DNA of 64,000 nucleotides from Saccharospirillum sp965652395 (GTDB taxonomy: Bacteria > Pseudomonadota > Gammaproteobacteria > Pseudomonadales > Natronospirillaceae). Below are positions 1 through 6,078 of the stretch, in pieces. How positions within the stretch are numbered: position 1 is the stretch's first letter; each line of letters starts with the position of its first letter. The notes beneath the pieces were generated by a model. That model was not told where the DNA came from. It worked only from the letters and a program-made list of their open reading frames with translations, and searched no databases. The DNA lies in contig CBFGUW010000019.1 in the NCBI GenBank assembly GCA_965652395.1, positions 1 to 64,000 on the forward strand. The letters are read 5' to 3'. Made by a program: the position numbers and the translations under genes.

Positions 1-46
1 AGCCAGCCTACCAAAGAAATAGGTGAAAATAGAGGTTTTTCTACAG

Positions 47-130
47 CCTCAACGCTTTTGTTTAGCGGCGCCCCGACAGGGGCGTCCGGTGGAGGCCGCA
101 GGCCGAAACGAACTACAACAACTGGTTATG
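47..130 (-). repeat. attC site of cassette 9
   Basis: The left core cctcaac (47-53) and the right core gttatga (124-130) bound 84 bp with internal inverted repeats (ccccgacagggg near 71-82, ggaggccgcaggcc near 92-105). The right core overlaps the stop codon of the 126-434 gene, as the other attC sites do with their genes. Bases 1-46 belong to a further cassette whose body lies outside the window. Confidence 0.8.
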
Positions 131-434
131 AGGCACCCAAAGCCGACCAAACCTCCTGCCCCAGAAGCACTACGAAGAACCCGGCAAGAACTAAAAGCCA
201 TTTCGCGCTACCGGGCCAGAAACCACCGATGGCAAAACCGTTGAGCAATACAAAGGTAAAGCTCGCCCCAGGGAACCAATAGGCCAATAGAAACAAGCCG
301 GCAAACAAGGCGAAGATCAGCGCAATCGAATGACCACCGACTGAACTCCAGACTGTAATGACACAGACCAAGGTTAGTCCGATGTAGAAGTCATTGCGCC
401 AGGTTTCCAATGTCCCACCTTTCAAAGATTGCAC
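126..434 (-). CDS. Cassette 9: small hydrophobic membrane protein
   Basis: This is a protein of about 102 residues with three to four hydrophobic stretches (about residues 17-35, 37-55, 58-70 and 78-96), so probably an inner-membrane protein. I do not recognise a family. The frame can open with GTG at 434, immediately after the attC core; a TTG about ten codons later follows a better purine-rich sequence (aaaggtggg), so the start is uncertain. The stop codon lies inside the downstream attC (47-130). Small membrane proteins of unknown role are common integron cargo. No partner or regulator is visible, and expression would depend on the array promoter or an internal one. Confidence 0.65.
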   Translation of the reverse strand: MQSLKGGTLETWRNDFYIGLTLVCVITVWSSVGGHSIALIFALFAGLFLLAYWFPGASFTFVLLNGFAIGGFWPGSAKWLLVLAGFFVVLLGQEVWSALGAS

Positions 435-506
435 TCATAACGCCTGCAACACCGGGCAATTTGTAGCGTAGCGGAAAATTGATCCGTGTGCTTGCGTTTG
501 TTATAC
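435..506 (-). repeat. attC site of cassette 8 (Abi_C cassette)
   Basis: The cores are tcataac (435-441) and gttatac (500-506), 72 bp in all. The outer arms can pair around cgcctgcaac and gcttgcg, and the site lies directly downstream of the stop codon at 514. Confidence 0.8.
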
Positions 507-513
507 AAAATCC

Positions 514-1347
514 TTACCGCCCTCTCTGCATACTGTCTTGAATGTACCTAAATACCGTGTACATCGCGTTAACAATGGCGGTTGCTTCAGGGACATCTAG
601 CAATTCATTCACGTGGGCTAGGCTCGCCCTATTTCTAAGCGTAGAAAAGGCATCAATAGACGCGGCAAATGAATTAAGGACTCTAGTGACCTCCTCAGCC
701 CTATGACCTGACTCTTGTAATGCCGGATGAAACTGCCGAAGTTGTTTGAACGCTTTAGATGCCGTAGGATCGCTGGGTAGATCAATTTGATTGTCGGTAC
801 AAAGTTGCACCAAATATCCATGGAGAGCAGTATGCGCGCGATCAATTGCACTTGAAGAATCCACCGTACCGATTAAGGCCTTCGCATCTCCCAAAGCCCT
901 CATCACCGAAGTCGAAATAGATTCACTGAATTCTGGCGCAGCAACACTACCTACTGTTTGAATCAACTGATCATCAACAATTTGATAATGATCTTGGTTG
1001 TTAAGCAGAATCTGATTGATGTGCTGAACTGTAGGCACAGAAGCGCCACAATTCTCCAGCTCCTCTAATGCCTCATATACAGCAGCTATAAAATTTGGAG
1101 CATCCTTCGCTGCATTCTGAGCTTGGCTGGATATGTCAGATTCGGCCCAGTCAAGCGAAGAGCTGCGTGCGTAATAATCCCCAGAAACTTTGCAGAAGTG
1201 TTTTTTAAATACCTCAATTATCTGCTGCCTACTCATTGCTCCCGAAACTCTTCGGATCAAAGAAGTAAAATCATCTACAGACCGATCACTGAGTGGTGTC
1301 GTTGTTCCCATGGGGAATCTAAGTTCACTTTCCATTTGAAGCGGCAT
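514..1347 (-). CDS. Cassette 8: Abi_C-type abortive infection protein
   Basis: The protein has 277 residues. The C-terminal third has the signature of the abortive-infection C-terminal family (Abi_C): a helical segment AFKQLRQFHPAL, then FSTLRNRASLAHVNE, the LRNxxSxAH motif typical of this domain. The N-terminal part is helical and unassigned. Related proteins are often phage-defence genes, so a defence role is inferred from family and location, not shown. The frame extends upstream to 1554, but ATG at 1347 is preferred because AGGGAG lies about seven bases before it and because the longer form would read through the attC at 1365-1454. The stop codon abuts the next attC, so this is a one-gene cassette. 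Confidence 0.75.
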   Translation of the reverse strand: MPLQMESELRFPMGTTTPLSDRSVDDFTSLIRRVSGAMSRQQIIEVFKKHFCKVSGDYYARSSSLDWAESDISSQAQNAAKDAPNFIAAVYEALEELENCGASVPTVQHINQILLNNQDHYQIVDDQLIQTVGSVAAPEFSESISTSVMRALGDAKALIGTVDSSSAIDRAHTALHGYLVQLCTDNQIDLPSDPTASKAFKQLRQFHPALQESGHRAEEVTRVLNSFAASIDAFSTLRNRASLAHVNELLDVPEATAIVNAMYTVFRYIQDSMQRGR

Positions 1348-1364
1348 CAATAGCTCCCTATTTT

Positions 1365-1454
1365 GTATAACGCTGAGGTAACCGGCGCCGGAGCGCCAGC
1401 GGAGGGAACCAAAAGCTGCAGGCTTTTGGCGTCCGGTTGACCGCCTGGTTAGTG
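1365..1454 (-). repeat. attC site of cassette 7
   Basis: The cores are gtataac (1365-1371) and gttagtg (1448-1454), 90 bp in all. Inner palindromic arms are visible: ccaaaagctgcaggcttttgg (1410-1430) and the flanking accgg/ccggt pairs. The right core contains the stop codon of the 1449-1760 gene. Confidence 0.85.
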
Positions 1455-1760
1455 GCCGGTCACCACCAAGGTCTCCCTTGGCACCCAGCGCTGCATGCCC
1501 TCTCCCGAACAGCTTGCACCAACCCAACGGATGGCGAAAGGAACCAGAGCGCAAACCGCACCAACCCGATTACTGTTTGAACTGGACGGCCCCGCGACTG
1601 GGGCACGCCATGAATAACCATGCTGCGGGTGACTTTGGCAACCAACCCCGACAGCCACTTTTCCGGCCTTGGCCATCACCAACACAGGCGGCTTTGCAGC
1701 CAAGTCCGATGCCAAGGCCCTTGCACTGAGTCCGCCAAAAGTGAAGACGGCCTGGGCCAT
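1449..1760 (-). CDS. Cassette 7: unrecognised 103-residue protein
   Basis: This frame fills its cassette exactly. The ATG at 1760 is formed by the R' core of the preceding attC (gttaatg on the minus strand) and the TAA stop lies in the next attC core. That fit is the main argument that it is a real gene. The product starts MAQAVFTFGGLSARALASD, is rich in Ala, Val and Gly, and carries three Cys in its second half. There is no family I recognise and no clear membrane segment. No ribosome binding site can exist within the cassette, so it would be leaderless or translated from upstream mRNA. A non-coding cassette remains possible. Confidence 0.45.
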   Translation of the reverse strand: MAQAVFTFGGLSARALASDLAAKPPVLVMAKAGKVAVGVGCQSHPQHGYSWRAPVAGPSSSNSNRVGAVCALVPFAIRWVGASCSGEGMQRWVPRETLVVTGH

Positions 1761-1842
1761 TAACGCCCGCCAACATGCGCGGCTACGAAATGGAGGCGAA
1801 GCCGCAATGTAGTAGGCGTCGCCGTGATTGGCCTTGTTAAGT
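1758..1842 (-). repeat. attC site of cassette 6
   Basis: The cores are cattaac (1758-1764) and gttaagt (1836-1842), 85 bp in all. The inner block tggaggcgaagccgcaa with ggcgtcgccgtga is nearly the same as in the attC at 5124-5208, so the two sites are close relatives. Confidence 0.88.
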
Positions 1843-1850
1843 TTTAGATG

Positions 1851-1880
1851 CCTTGGGGCTGACGTATGCCAACCCCAAGG
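1851..1880. terminator. Perfect 8-bp hairpin upstream of the cassette 6 attC
   Basis: CCTTGGGG (1851-1858) and CCCCAAGG (1873-1880) are exact reverse complements separated by 14 bases. The hairpin lies between the end of the possible 35-residue frame and its attC. No T-run follows on either strand, so it is terminator-like at best; it could instead be a structural part of the cassette. Confidence 0.35.
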
Positions 1881-1883
1881 ACT

Positions 1884-1991
1884 TTAGTTGAGGCCTTGGC
1901 AAATAATGGCAATTGTAAAAACGAACCCGGAAAGAGCTGTAATTACGCCTGCTACATTCACCTTAACCTCGATTGCGATATGCATCTTCAT
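1884..1991 (-). CDS. Cassette 6: possible 35-residue membrane peptide
   Basis: The cassette between 1842 and 2230 holds no gene of normal size. The best candidate is a frame of 35 codons from ATG at 1991, whose product has a charged start (MKMHIAIEVKVNV) and one hydrophobic segment (AGVITALSGFVFTIAIICQ), like a single-span membrane peptide. There is no clear ribosome binding site. The frame remains open back to 2117, but the added residues look like non-coding translation. The cassette may be non-coding or regulatory instead. Confidence 0.25.
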   Translation of the reverse strand: MKMHIAIEVKVNVAGVITALSGFVFTIAIICQGLN

Positions 1992-2229
1992 GGCAATACA
2001 CCAGAATTTGCAGTCTCGCAGGCCTGCTCGACTACATGAAACATGTGGCCGTGCTTTGGTGGTTACTGATTTACTGGTCGGAAGAGCTGGGTGCGAAATC
2101 CAGGATTCTCCGGACACAGGTCATTGGCCACCTAACGGAGCGCTTGCCAACGCTCCGGGGAGGGATTCAGGGCCAGAGTCCACTCTCGCAAAGTGAGTAT
2201 TCTGTGCCTGAGCCTCCCAAACTTGGAAA

Positions 2230-2331
2230 ACTTAACGCCGAAGCACAGCGGCGACCTTGGAGTGGCGACGAAGGAGCCACGTAAAGGGCGTCCGGCGGCC
2301 ACCGGCCGCTTACTGCTGCGCCTTGTATGAT
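2230..2331 (-). repeat. attC site of cassette 5
   Basis: The left core is acttaac (2230-2236); the right core is degenerate, gtatgat (2325-2331), with gta instead of gtt. The 102 bp body with gtaaagggcgtccggcggcc is nearly the same as the attC at 4005-4106. The degenerate right core may reduce activity. Confidence 0.8.
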
Positions 2332-2444
2332 TGAAATCCCTCCACTTGAGGGAATCCAGTAAAGCGATATAGTGGAGCCCAACCTGTCCCACCAGGTTTC
2401 AGTTCAGTAGCTCGATGCATGCCAGGCTCAGGTAATACCTAGAC
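2332..2444 (-). other. Cassette 5: about 115 bp with no convincing gene
   Basis: Between the attC at 2230-2331 and the split attC beginning at 2445 there is room for only about 115 bp. The frame that opens at 2392 runs straight through the attC and ends inside the next cassette, so it is unlikely to be a gene. The only structure I see is a small perfect hairpin, TCCCTC (2337-2342) with GAGGGA (2348-2353). Gene-less cassettes of this size exist in chromosomal integrons and may carry promoters or small RNAs. Confidence 0.5.
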
Positions 2445-2473
2445 CGTTAACAAGCGTGAGCGCTGAACTGATC

Positions 2474-3529
2474 TTCTTTTTTAACTCGAACAGTCGAAGG
2501 GGCTCCGAGCCCGAATGTAGCAAGGGTGAGATATGAACTCAATTCCTAATCGTTACAGTCTGAAAAACCAACGCCACGTCGGTATCGATGTGGGCAAATC
2601 CGTACTCGACATTCATATTTACGAGCTCAACCTCCACTGGCAGGCTAGCAACGATAGCTCAGGCATTAAATCACTTTTAACCAAGCTCAGACGCTATAAG
2701 CTAACCCGAGTCCTTGTTGAGGCGACCGGTGGCTATGAGCGTGCCGTGGTTGAAGCCTGCGCGGCAAGAGAACTTCCCGTTATTGTCGTACAACCCATCC
2801 AAGTACGCCAATTCGCCCGTGCCCAAGGGGTCCTGGCCAAAACCGACAAGATCGATGCCCGTATCATCGCTGAATTCGGGGTTGTCATGCAGCCCGAGAT
2901 ACGACCTATCAGTAGCAAAAAAGTCAGGTATGTCAGGGACTTACTGGCTCGAAAGCGGCAATTGAACGAGATTCGAACACAGGAACTTAACCGTCAGCAC
3001 AAAGCCCCCAAGGCTCTCGAAGCCACTCACCGGCGTTTTCTGAAGACCATAGAGAAAGAGATCGAGTGGGTCAATGATCGGCTTCAAAAGGCTGTGGCCA
3101 GTGTTGGCGAATGGCAGCGAGCCCATGAAATCCTAAAGTCCGTCCCAGGTATCGGTGACGGTGTTGCGTTTACTCTGTTGGGTGAGCTTCCTGAGTTAGG
3201 CCATCTCACCAATCGCAAGATAGCGGCTCTGTGTGGTTTGGCACCGTTCAATAGAGACAGTGGTCAGCTCAAAGGTAAACGTCGAATACGCGGTGGTAGA
3301 GCACCGATACGAACCGTTCTATATATGGCGATGATGTGTGCCATTCAGCACAATCCGATCATGAATCGCTTCTTCAACAAACTGGTGGCTCAAGGTAAAC
3401 ACAAGAAGGTCGCTCTGACTGCCTGTATGCGAAAAATGATGACGATCCTGAACACCATGGTGAAGAACGATAGCGAATGGTGCGCGAACTAAATGACATA
3501 GAATTATAGGACTGATTGGGTTGACTTTG
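2474..3529 (+). mobile_element. IS1111-subgroup IS110-family element inserted in an attC
   Basis: The element of about 1.06 kb contains only the transposase gene. Candidate subterminal inverted repeats are aactcgaacagtc (2483-2495) and gactgattgggtt (3510-3522), matching at 10 of 13 positions; subterminal rather than terminal repeats are the mark of the IS1111 subgroup. No target duplication is evident beyond a gatc on each side, which fits IS110-family recombination. Several IS1111-type elements are known to choose attC sites in a fixed orientation. Exact ends are approximate. Confidence 0.7.
2533..3492 (+). CDS. IS110-family (IS1111 subgroup) DEDD transposase
   Basis: The product has 319 residues, a normal full length. 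The N-terminal RuvC-like DEDD domain shows HVGIDVGKSVLDI (first Asp), LVEATGGYE (Glu), and KTDKIDARIIAEFG (the paired Asp). A middle helical linker follows. The C-terminal Transposase_20 domain has VPGIGDGVAFTLLGEL, LCGLAPFNRDSGQLKGKRRI and the conserved Ser near FNRDSG used by IS110 recombinases. The enzyme moves its element by site-specific recombination guided by an element-encoded RNA in the family. Start ATG follows AAGGGTGAG. All key residues appear present, so the element may be active; it interrupts an attC. Confidence 0.93.
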   Translation: MNSIPNRYSLKNQRHVGIDVGKSVLDIHIYELNLHWQASNDSSGIKSLLTKLRRYKLTRVLVEATGGYERAVVEACAARELPVIVVQPIQVRQFARAQGVLAKTDKIDARIIAEFGVVMQPEIRPISSKKVRYVRDLLARKRQLNEIRTQELNRQHKAPKALEATHRRFLKTIEKEIEWVNDRLQKAVASVGEWQRAHEILKSVPGIGDGVAFTLLGELPELGHLTNRKIAALCGLAPFNRDSGQLKGKRRIRGGRAPIRTVLYMAMMCAIQHNPIMNRFFNKLVAQGKHKKVALTACMRKMMTILNTMVKNDSEWCAN

Positions 3530-3544
3530 GATCACAGTCGCTTG

Positions 3545-4006
3545 TTAAATGGCCCTAGGCACACGGTCCGATTGAGCCACTGTTTGATTGAGTTGCCGGA
3601 GTTTGTTGAGAGAGACTTGAAACTGGCCATTACTAGGTAGCCGTTTACCTTTGAATTGCTCCCAAACAAGGGCTCCTGGCCCGTTATAAATTTCCTCGAA
3701 CGTACCGTCACGCAAGATTTTGATGATAATCGCGTGCTGCGGCTGACTGCGGAATGCAAAAGAGTTGGGTTGCGTAGCTTTGATCTCAACTTCCACGCCG
3801 GTTTCAGTGAGAGCGTCATAGCCTTTATTGGACGCTGTCTTCAACTCAAGATTGTATGCATCGGCCACGAGGCATTCACCCAAACTGCCAACCATATGAC
3901 CATCCGGGGTAAAGTGCCTGCCCGGGAACATGGCCTCCAACTCATTTACCGTGGCATAGAGCTGAGTGACCAAGGCCCGGAATTTATCGTGATCGATCAT
4001 AGACAT
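3545..4006 (-). CDS. Cassette 4: conserved protein with a D...ExK nuclease-like signature
   Basis: The 153-residue product contains FTPDGHMVGSLGECLVADAYNLEL, then GYDAL (Asp) and after a short loop VEVEIKATQ (Glu-x-Lys-x-x-Gln). That spacing matches a PD-(D/E)xK nuclease-fold core, and the pattern PDGHxVGSLGE...GYDA...IKATQ...YNGPG matches a conserved hypothetical family I recall as DUF6998. Function is unknown; nucleic-acid cleavage is only inferred. The ATG at 4006 overlaps the R' core of the preceding attC (gttaaatg), so there is no room for a ribosome binding site inside the cassette. The stop lies in the attC now split by the IS1111 element. Confidence 0.7.
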   Translation of the reverse strand: MSMIDHDKFRALVTQLYATVNELEAMFPGRHFTPDGHMVGSLGECLVADAYNLELKTASNKGYDALTETGVEVEIKATQPNSFAFRSQPQHAIIIKILRDGTFEEIYNGPGALVWEQFKGKRLPSNGQFQVSLNKLRQLNQTVAQSDRVPRAI

Positions 4007-4106
4007 TTAACGCCAGCGCACAACGGCGCCCTTGGAATGGAGGCGCAGCCGCAATGTAAAGGGCGTCCGGCGGCCATCGGCCGCGTATTGATGCGCCTTG
4101 TTATAT
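4005..4106 (-). repeat. attC site of cassette 3
   Basis: The cores are atttaac (4005-4011) and gttatat (4100-4106), 102 bp in all, with a long imperfect palindrome (gcgcccttgg... against gggcgtccgg... and cggccatcggccg). It is nearly identical in its inner half to the attC at 2230-2331. The right core contains the stop of the 4101-4451 gene. Confidence 0.88.
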
Positions 4107-4451
4107 TTCGTCGTCCTCAATTGGACCACCAACCGTATCGAAAATCATTGTGTGGCATTCGACCGTAAACCACTCGTCGAACAATTTCAGGGTGAGCTTC
4201 CGGGGCCATAAATCAGGGTCGACGTACCACCCGCCAAGCTCGCTCTCAAATAGCGGGCGGAAGTTAGCTTTGACCCATTTTCTGAGTTGTTCAGGAGTGT
4301 CGGCCACTTCCTCGTCAATGAGGTAAACGGTACGTTCCTCGTTAACATCCTCTAGCGTGATTGCCGGGCCATCGGGGTTCGGATCAGCTTCGTTGATCCA
4401 TCGCACTGCGGGCTCTTTGTAGCGGAGGATTAAAGCTGACCTGTTGAGCAA
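4101..4451 (-). CDS. Cassette 3: conserved hypothetical acidic protein
   Basis: This 116-residue acidic cytosolic protein starts MLNRSALILRYKEPAVRWI and ends with a Trp-rich part: GGWYVDPDLWPRKLTLKLF followed by DEWFTVECHTMIFD. I recall this N-terminal pattern and the WP...F..WF...H.M..D block from a widespread bacterial family of unknown function, but cannot name it or assign a role. ATG at 4451 lies about 19 bases inside the cassette, after ctgagggagttcaaa, which gives an acceptable GAGGG site. The stop is inside the attC core, so the gene fills the cassette. Confidence 0.7.
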   Translation of the reverse strand: MLNRSALILRYKEPAVRWINEADPNPDGPAITLEDVNEERTVYLIDEEVADTPEQLRKWVKANFRPLFESELGGWYVDPDLWPRKLTLKLFDEWFTVECHTMIFDTVGGPIEDDEI

Positions 4452-4469
4452 TTTTGAACTCCCTCAGAA

Positions 4470-4547
4470 ATATAACGCCCGCAATAAGCGGCGCGAGGAA
4501 CGAGCGTCCGGCGACCGCAGGGAGCGAACTTGATTGCTTGGTTAGCT
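4470..4547 (-). repeat. attC site of cassette 2
   Basis: The cores are atataac (4470-4476) and gttagct (4541-4547), 78 bp in all, with pairable arms gcccgcaataagc and gattgcttgg and an inner ggaacgagcgtccggcgacc block. The right core carries the stop codon of the 4542-5105 gene. Confidence 0.87.
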
Positions 4548-5105
4548 GCCTTGTTGGAATACTTTTCGAAGATCAATTCCGACTCCAGATATATTTGGCT
4601 CAAGAATTACTGCATCAGCCAAGCGCCGCCAGCCATTCTTGTTAATCTCTTTTGCGACCGCAAACCCTGAAAGCTTCTTCTTTTCCTTGATGTCTTTGAA
4701 TATGGATTTTATCAGTTGCACCACATCATCTGTTGTATTACATGCCGCCTTCAATGGAATTAGTAGCAATTTATCGTTCAGCTCGCCTGATTGCCGATAC
4801 TCTTCATTGTGCTCACGGAAATAAGAAGGTGTGAGAGTGGTGATAAGAATGGCAGGCAGAATGTCTTCACCATCCTCGCCGTTAATCCCATGCCACGAAA
4901 ACACATCGTTCGCGAAATGGACTGGTTCTATCCCCGCCACGACTACCGATCTTGTTTGGGACGCCATTCGTGCCATGTTGGTGAAATTTGCCACCAACGC
5001 ATCTGTCAATGGCTCTTTCCATCCGTAATCGAGAACATAGATGAAATAGTCTCTTCCATCGTCTGTATTCGGGAGGTTTCCAAGATTATGTACATGAAGC
5101 CCCAT
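4542..5105 (-). CDS. Cassette 2: unrecognised 187-residue cytosolic protein
   Basis: This is a mixed alpha/beta protein with no signal or membrane segment. Visible segments are YFIYVLDYGWKEPLTDALV, VVVAGIEPVHFANDVFSWHGINGEDGED, ILPAILITTLTPSYFRE, and a Lys-rich helix KSIFKDIKEKKK. I do not recognise the family. The central part resembles a sensor or toxin-like small domain only in general terms, so no function is given. ATG at 5105 follows tgcatcaaGGAGATagtcc, a good ribosome binding site about eight bases upstream. The gene sits alone between two clear attC sites. Confidence 0.7.
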   Translation of the reverse strand: MGLHVHNLGNLPNTDDGRDYFIYVLDYGWKEPLTDALVANFTNMARMASQTRSVVVAGIEPVHFANDVFSWHGINGEDGEDILPAILITTLTPSYFREHNEEYRQSGELNDKLLLIPLKAACNTTDDVVQLIKSIFKDIKEKKKLSGFAVAKEINKNGWRRLADAVILEPNISGVGIDLRKVFQQGS

Positions 5106-5123
5106 GGACTATCTCCTTGATGC

Positions 5124-5208
5124 AGCTAACGCCGCTCAGCACGCGCGCCTTTGTAGTGGAGGCGAAGCCGCAACGAAAAAGGCGTCGCCGTGACTGGCTT
5201 GGTTATGT
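5124..5208 (-). repeat. attC site of cassette 1
   Basis: The cores are agctaac (5124-5130) and gttatgt (5202-5208), 85 bp in all. The arms cgccttt (about 5146-5152) and aaaaggcg can pair around the aggcgaagccgc centre. It is nearly the same inner sequence as the attC at 1758-1842. The right core contains the stop of the 5203-5739 gene. Confidence 0.9.
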
Positions 5209-5739
5209 TTCCAAACTCTTGAACACGCGGCTCAACTCATTAAACACTTTGATACGACCTGAAAGGATTACCTCGCGCCACCCTTGAATTTCATCTACCG
5301 ACATCCCGTGATCACCAACGAATGCTTTCGAATAAAACTTGGTCAATTCTTCACCATATTTCCGGACTAAATCCTGAGCTTCCTGCTCACCCATGAGCAA
5401 AAGCTTTGATTCAGCGCTGGCTAGCACCTTATAAGAATTGAATAGCTCTGTACGAACGAGGCGAAGCTCTTGCTCTTGTGTTTCATTCGGTGACTTCCCA
5501 TTCGCGCGTTTCCGAGTCCAATCGAGAATCCGCGCCCAATAATTGAGAGAAATATGGGAGAACTCCTCAACTTCTTCAGCAACTTGGCTTAAGGCATCCC
5601 GCTTTCTTTGAGTCGCCTCAATACTTTTATCTGAAACATGCTTGTACCGCGTGACGGCGTACGTTGCGATGCCGCTGATCGCAGCGCCTAGCCCAATCTT
5701 TACTGCGGTATCAACGATGTCTAGCCAAGTCGAGGCCAA
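5203..5739 (-). CDS. Cassette 1: membrane-anchored coiled-coil protein
   Basis: The attI-proximal cassette encodes 178 residues. The N-terminus has one hydrophobic segment (about residues 10-28, VKIGLGAAISGIATYAVT) followed by basic residues, so it is probably a single-span anchor with a cytosolic tail. The rest is charged, helical and likely coiled-coil (KSIEATQRKRDALSQVAEEVEEFSH and later). No family is recognised. The start is TTG at 5739, chosen because a full AGGAGG lies six bases upstream; no ATG fits as well. As the first cassette next to attI it should be the best expressed of the array in a typical integron. Confidence 0.72.
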   Translation of the reverse strand: MASTWLDIVDTAVKIGLGAAISGIATYAVTRYKHVSDKSIEATQRKRDALSQVAEEVEEFSHISLNYWARILDWTRKRANGKSPNETQEQELRLVRTELFNSYKVLASAESKLLLMGEQEAQDLVRKYGEELTKFYSKAFVGDHGMSVDEIQGWREVILSGRIKVFNELSRVFKSLET

Positions 5740-5758
5740 AGACTACCTCCTTTCAGAA

Positions 5759-5830
5759 ACATAACACTTTATTCATCGTCGCCCACGCCCCTTATTCCGG
5801 CACATCGACACTGTCACGATACCACACAGA
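5759..5830 (-). other. attI region, junction with cassette 1
   Basis: The minus-strand core gttatgt (5759-5765) marks the attI x attC junction next to the first cassette. The attI arm should extend rightward toward intI; its far limit is not defined by an obvious repeat, so the end given is a guess. The remaining sequence to 5949 holds two more short attccgg/ccggaat copies (near 5791 and 5933) but no gene. Confidence 0.6.
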
Positions 5831-5949
5831 TCCGATCCAACCCAGCAACCACGGCACTTACAGCCTAATTCGGAACGAACCCAGAAGCTCATATCAAATC
5901 CTGAAAAACCGTCTCAACGGACGACTATCCCCGGAATCAGTGTCTTGCC

Positions 5950-5986
5950 CGACGCATATTCCGGGATTTTCCCGGAATATGCGTCG
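5950..5986. promoter_or_regulatory. Perfect 17-bp inverted repeat between attI and intI
   Basis: cgacgcatattccggga (5950-5966) is followed by ttt and then its exact reverse complement (5970-5986). It ends 51 bp before the LexA box and about 93 bp before the intI start. No T-run follows on either strand, so it is not a normal terminator. It could be a dimeric repressor site, an mRNA hairpin, or a barrier between intI and the array promoter. Confidence 0.6.
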
Positions 5987-6036
5987 AACCATAGCCACCT
6001 TCTGTGATTGACTCCGCAAAACCGCTAGTCACAAAC

Positions 6037-6052
6037 CTGTATATTTATACAG
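6037..6052. promoter_or_regulatory. LexA box upstream of intI
   Basis: CTGTATATTTATACAG matches the gammaproteobacterial LexA consensus CTGT-N8-ACAG exactly and has the usual AT-rich centre. It ends 26 bases before the intI start codon, where it would overlap the promoter. LexA repression of integron integrases, lifted in the SOS response, is established in other integrons; here it is inferred from the site alone. Confidence 0.85.
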
Positions 6053-6078
6053 CACTCTACATAATAAGGATGCTTATC

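Larger units (their letters stand above)
2445..3550 (-). repeat. attC of cassette 4, split by the IS element
   Basis: The left part starts with cgttaac (2445-2451) and reads ttaacaagcg at 2447-2456. The right part ends cgcttgttaa at 3540-3549, within the core gttaaat (3544-3550). These two 10-base ends are perfect reverse complements, so they are the outer arms of one attC now about 1.08 kb apart with the transposase between them. Joined at the shared gatc (2470-2473 and 3530-3533) they would make a short attC of about 45-50 bp. Confidence 0.75.

Noticed and set aside
1348..1554. An N-terminal extension of the Abi_C protein
   Set aside because: It would be encoded by the attC at 1365-1454 and part of the neighbouring cassette; ATG 1347 has its own ribosome site.
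2132..2392. An 86-codon frame in cassette 5
   Set aside because: It reads through the whole attC and stops in the next cassette, so it cannot be a mobile cassette gene; translation looks random.
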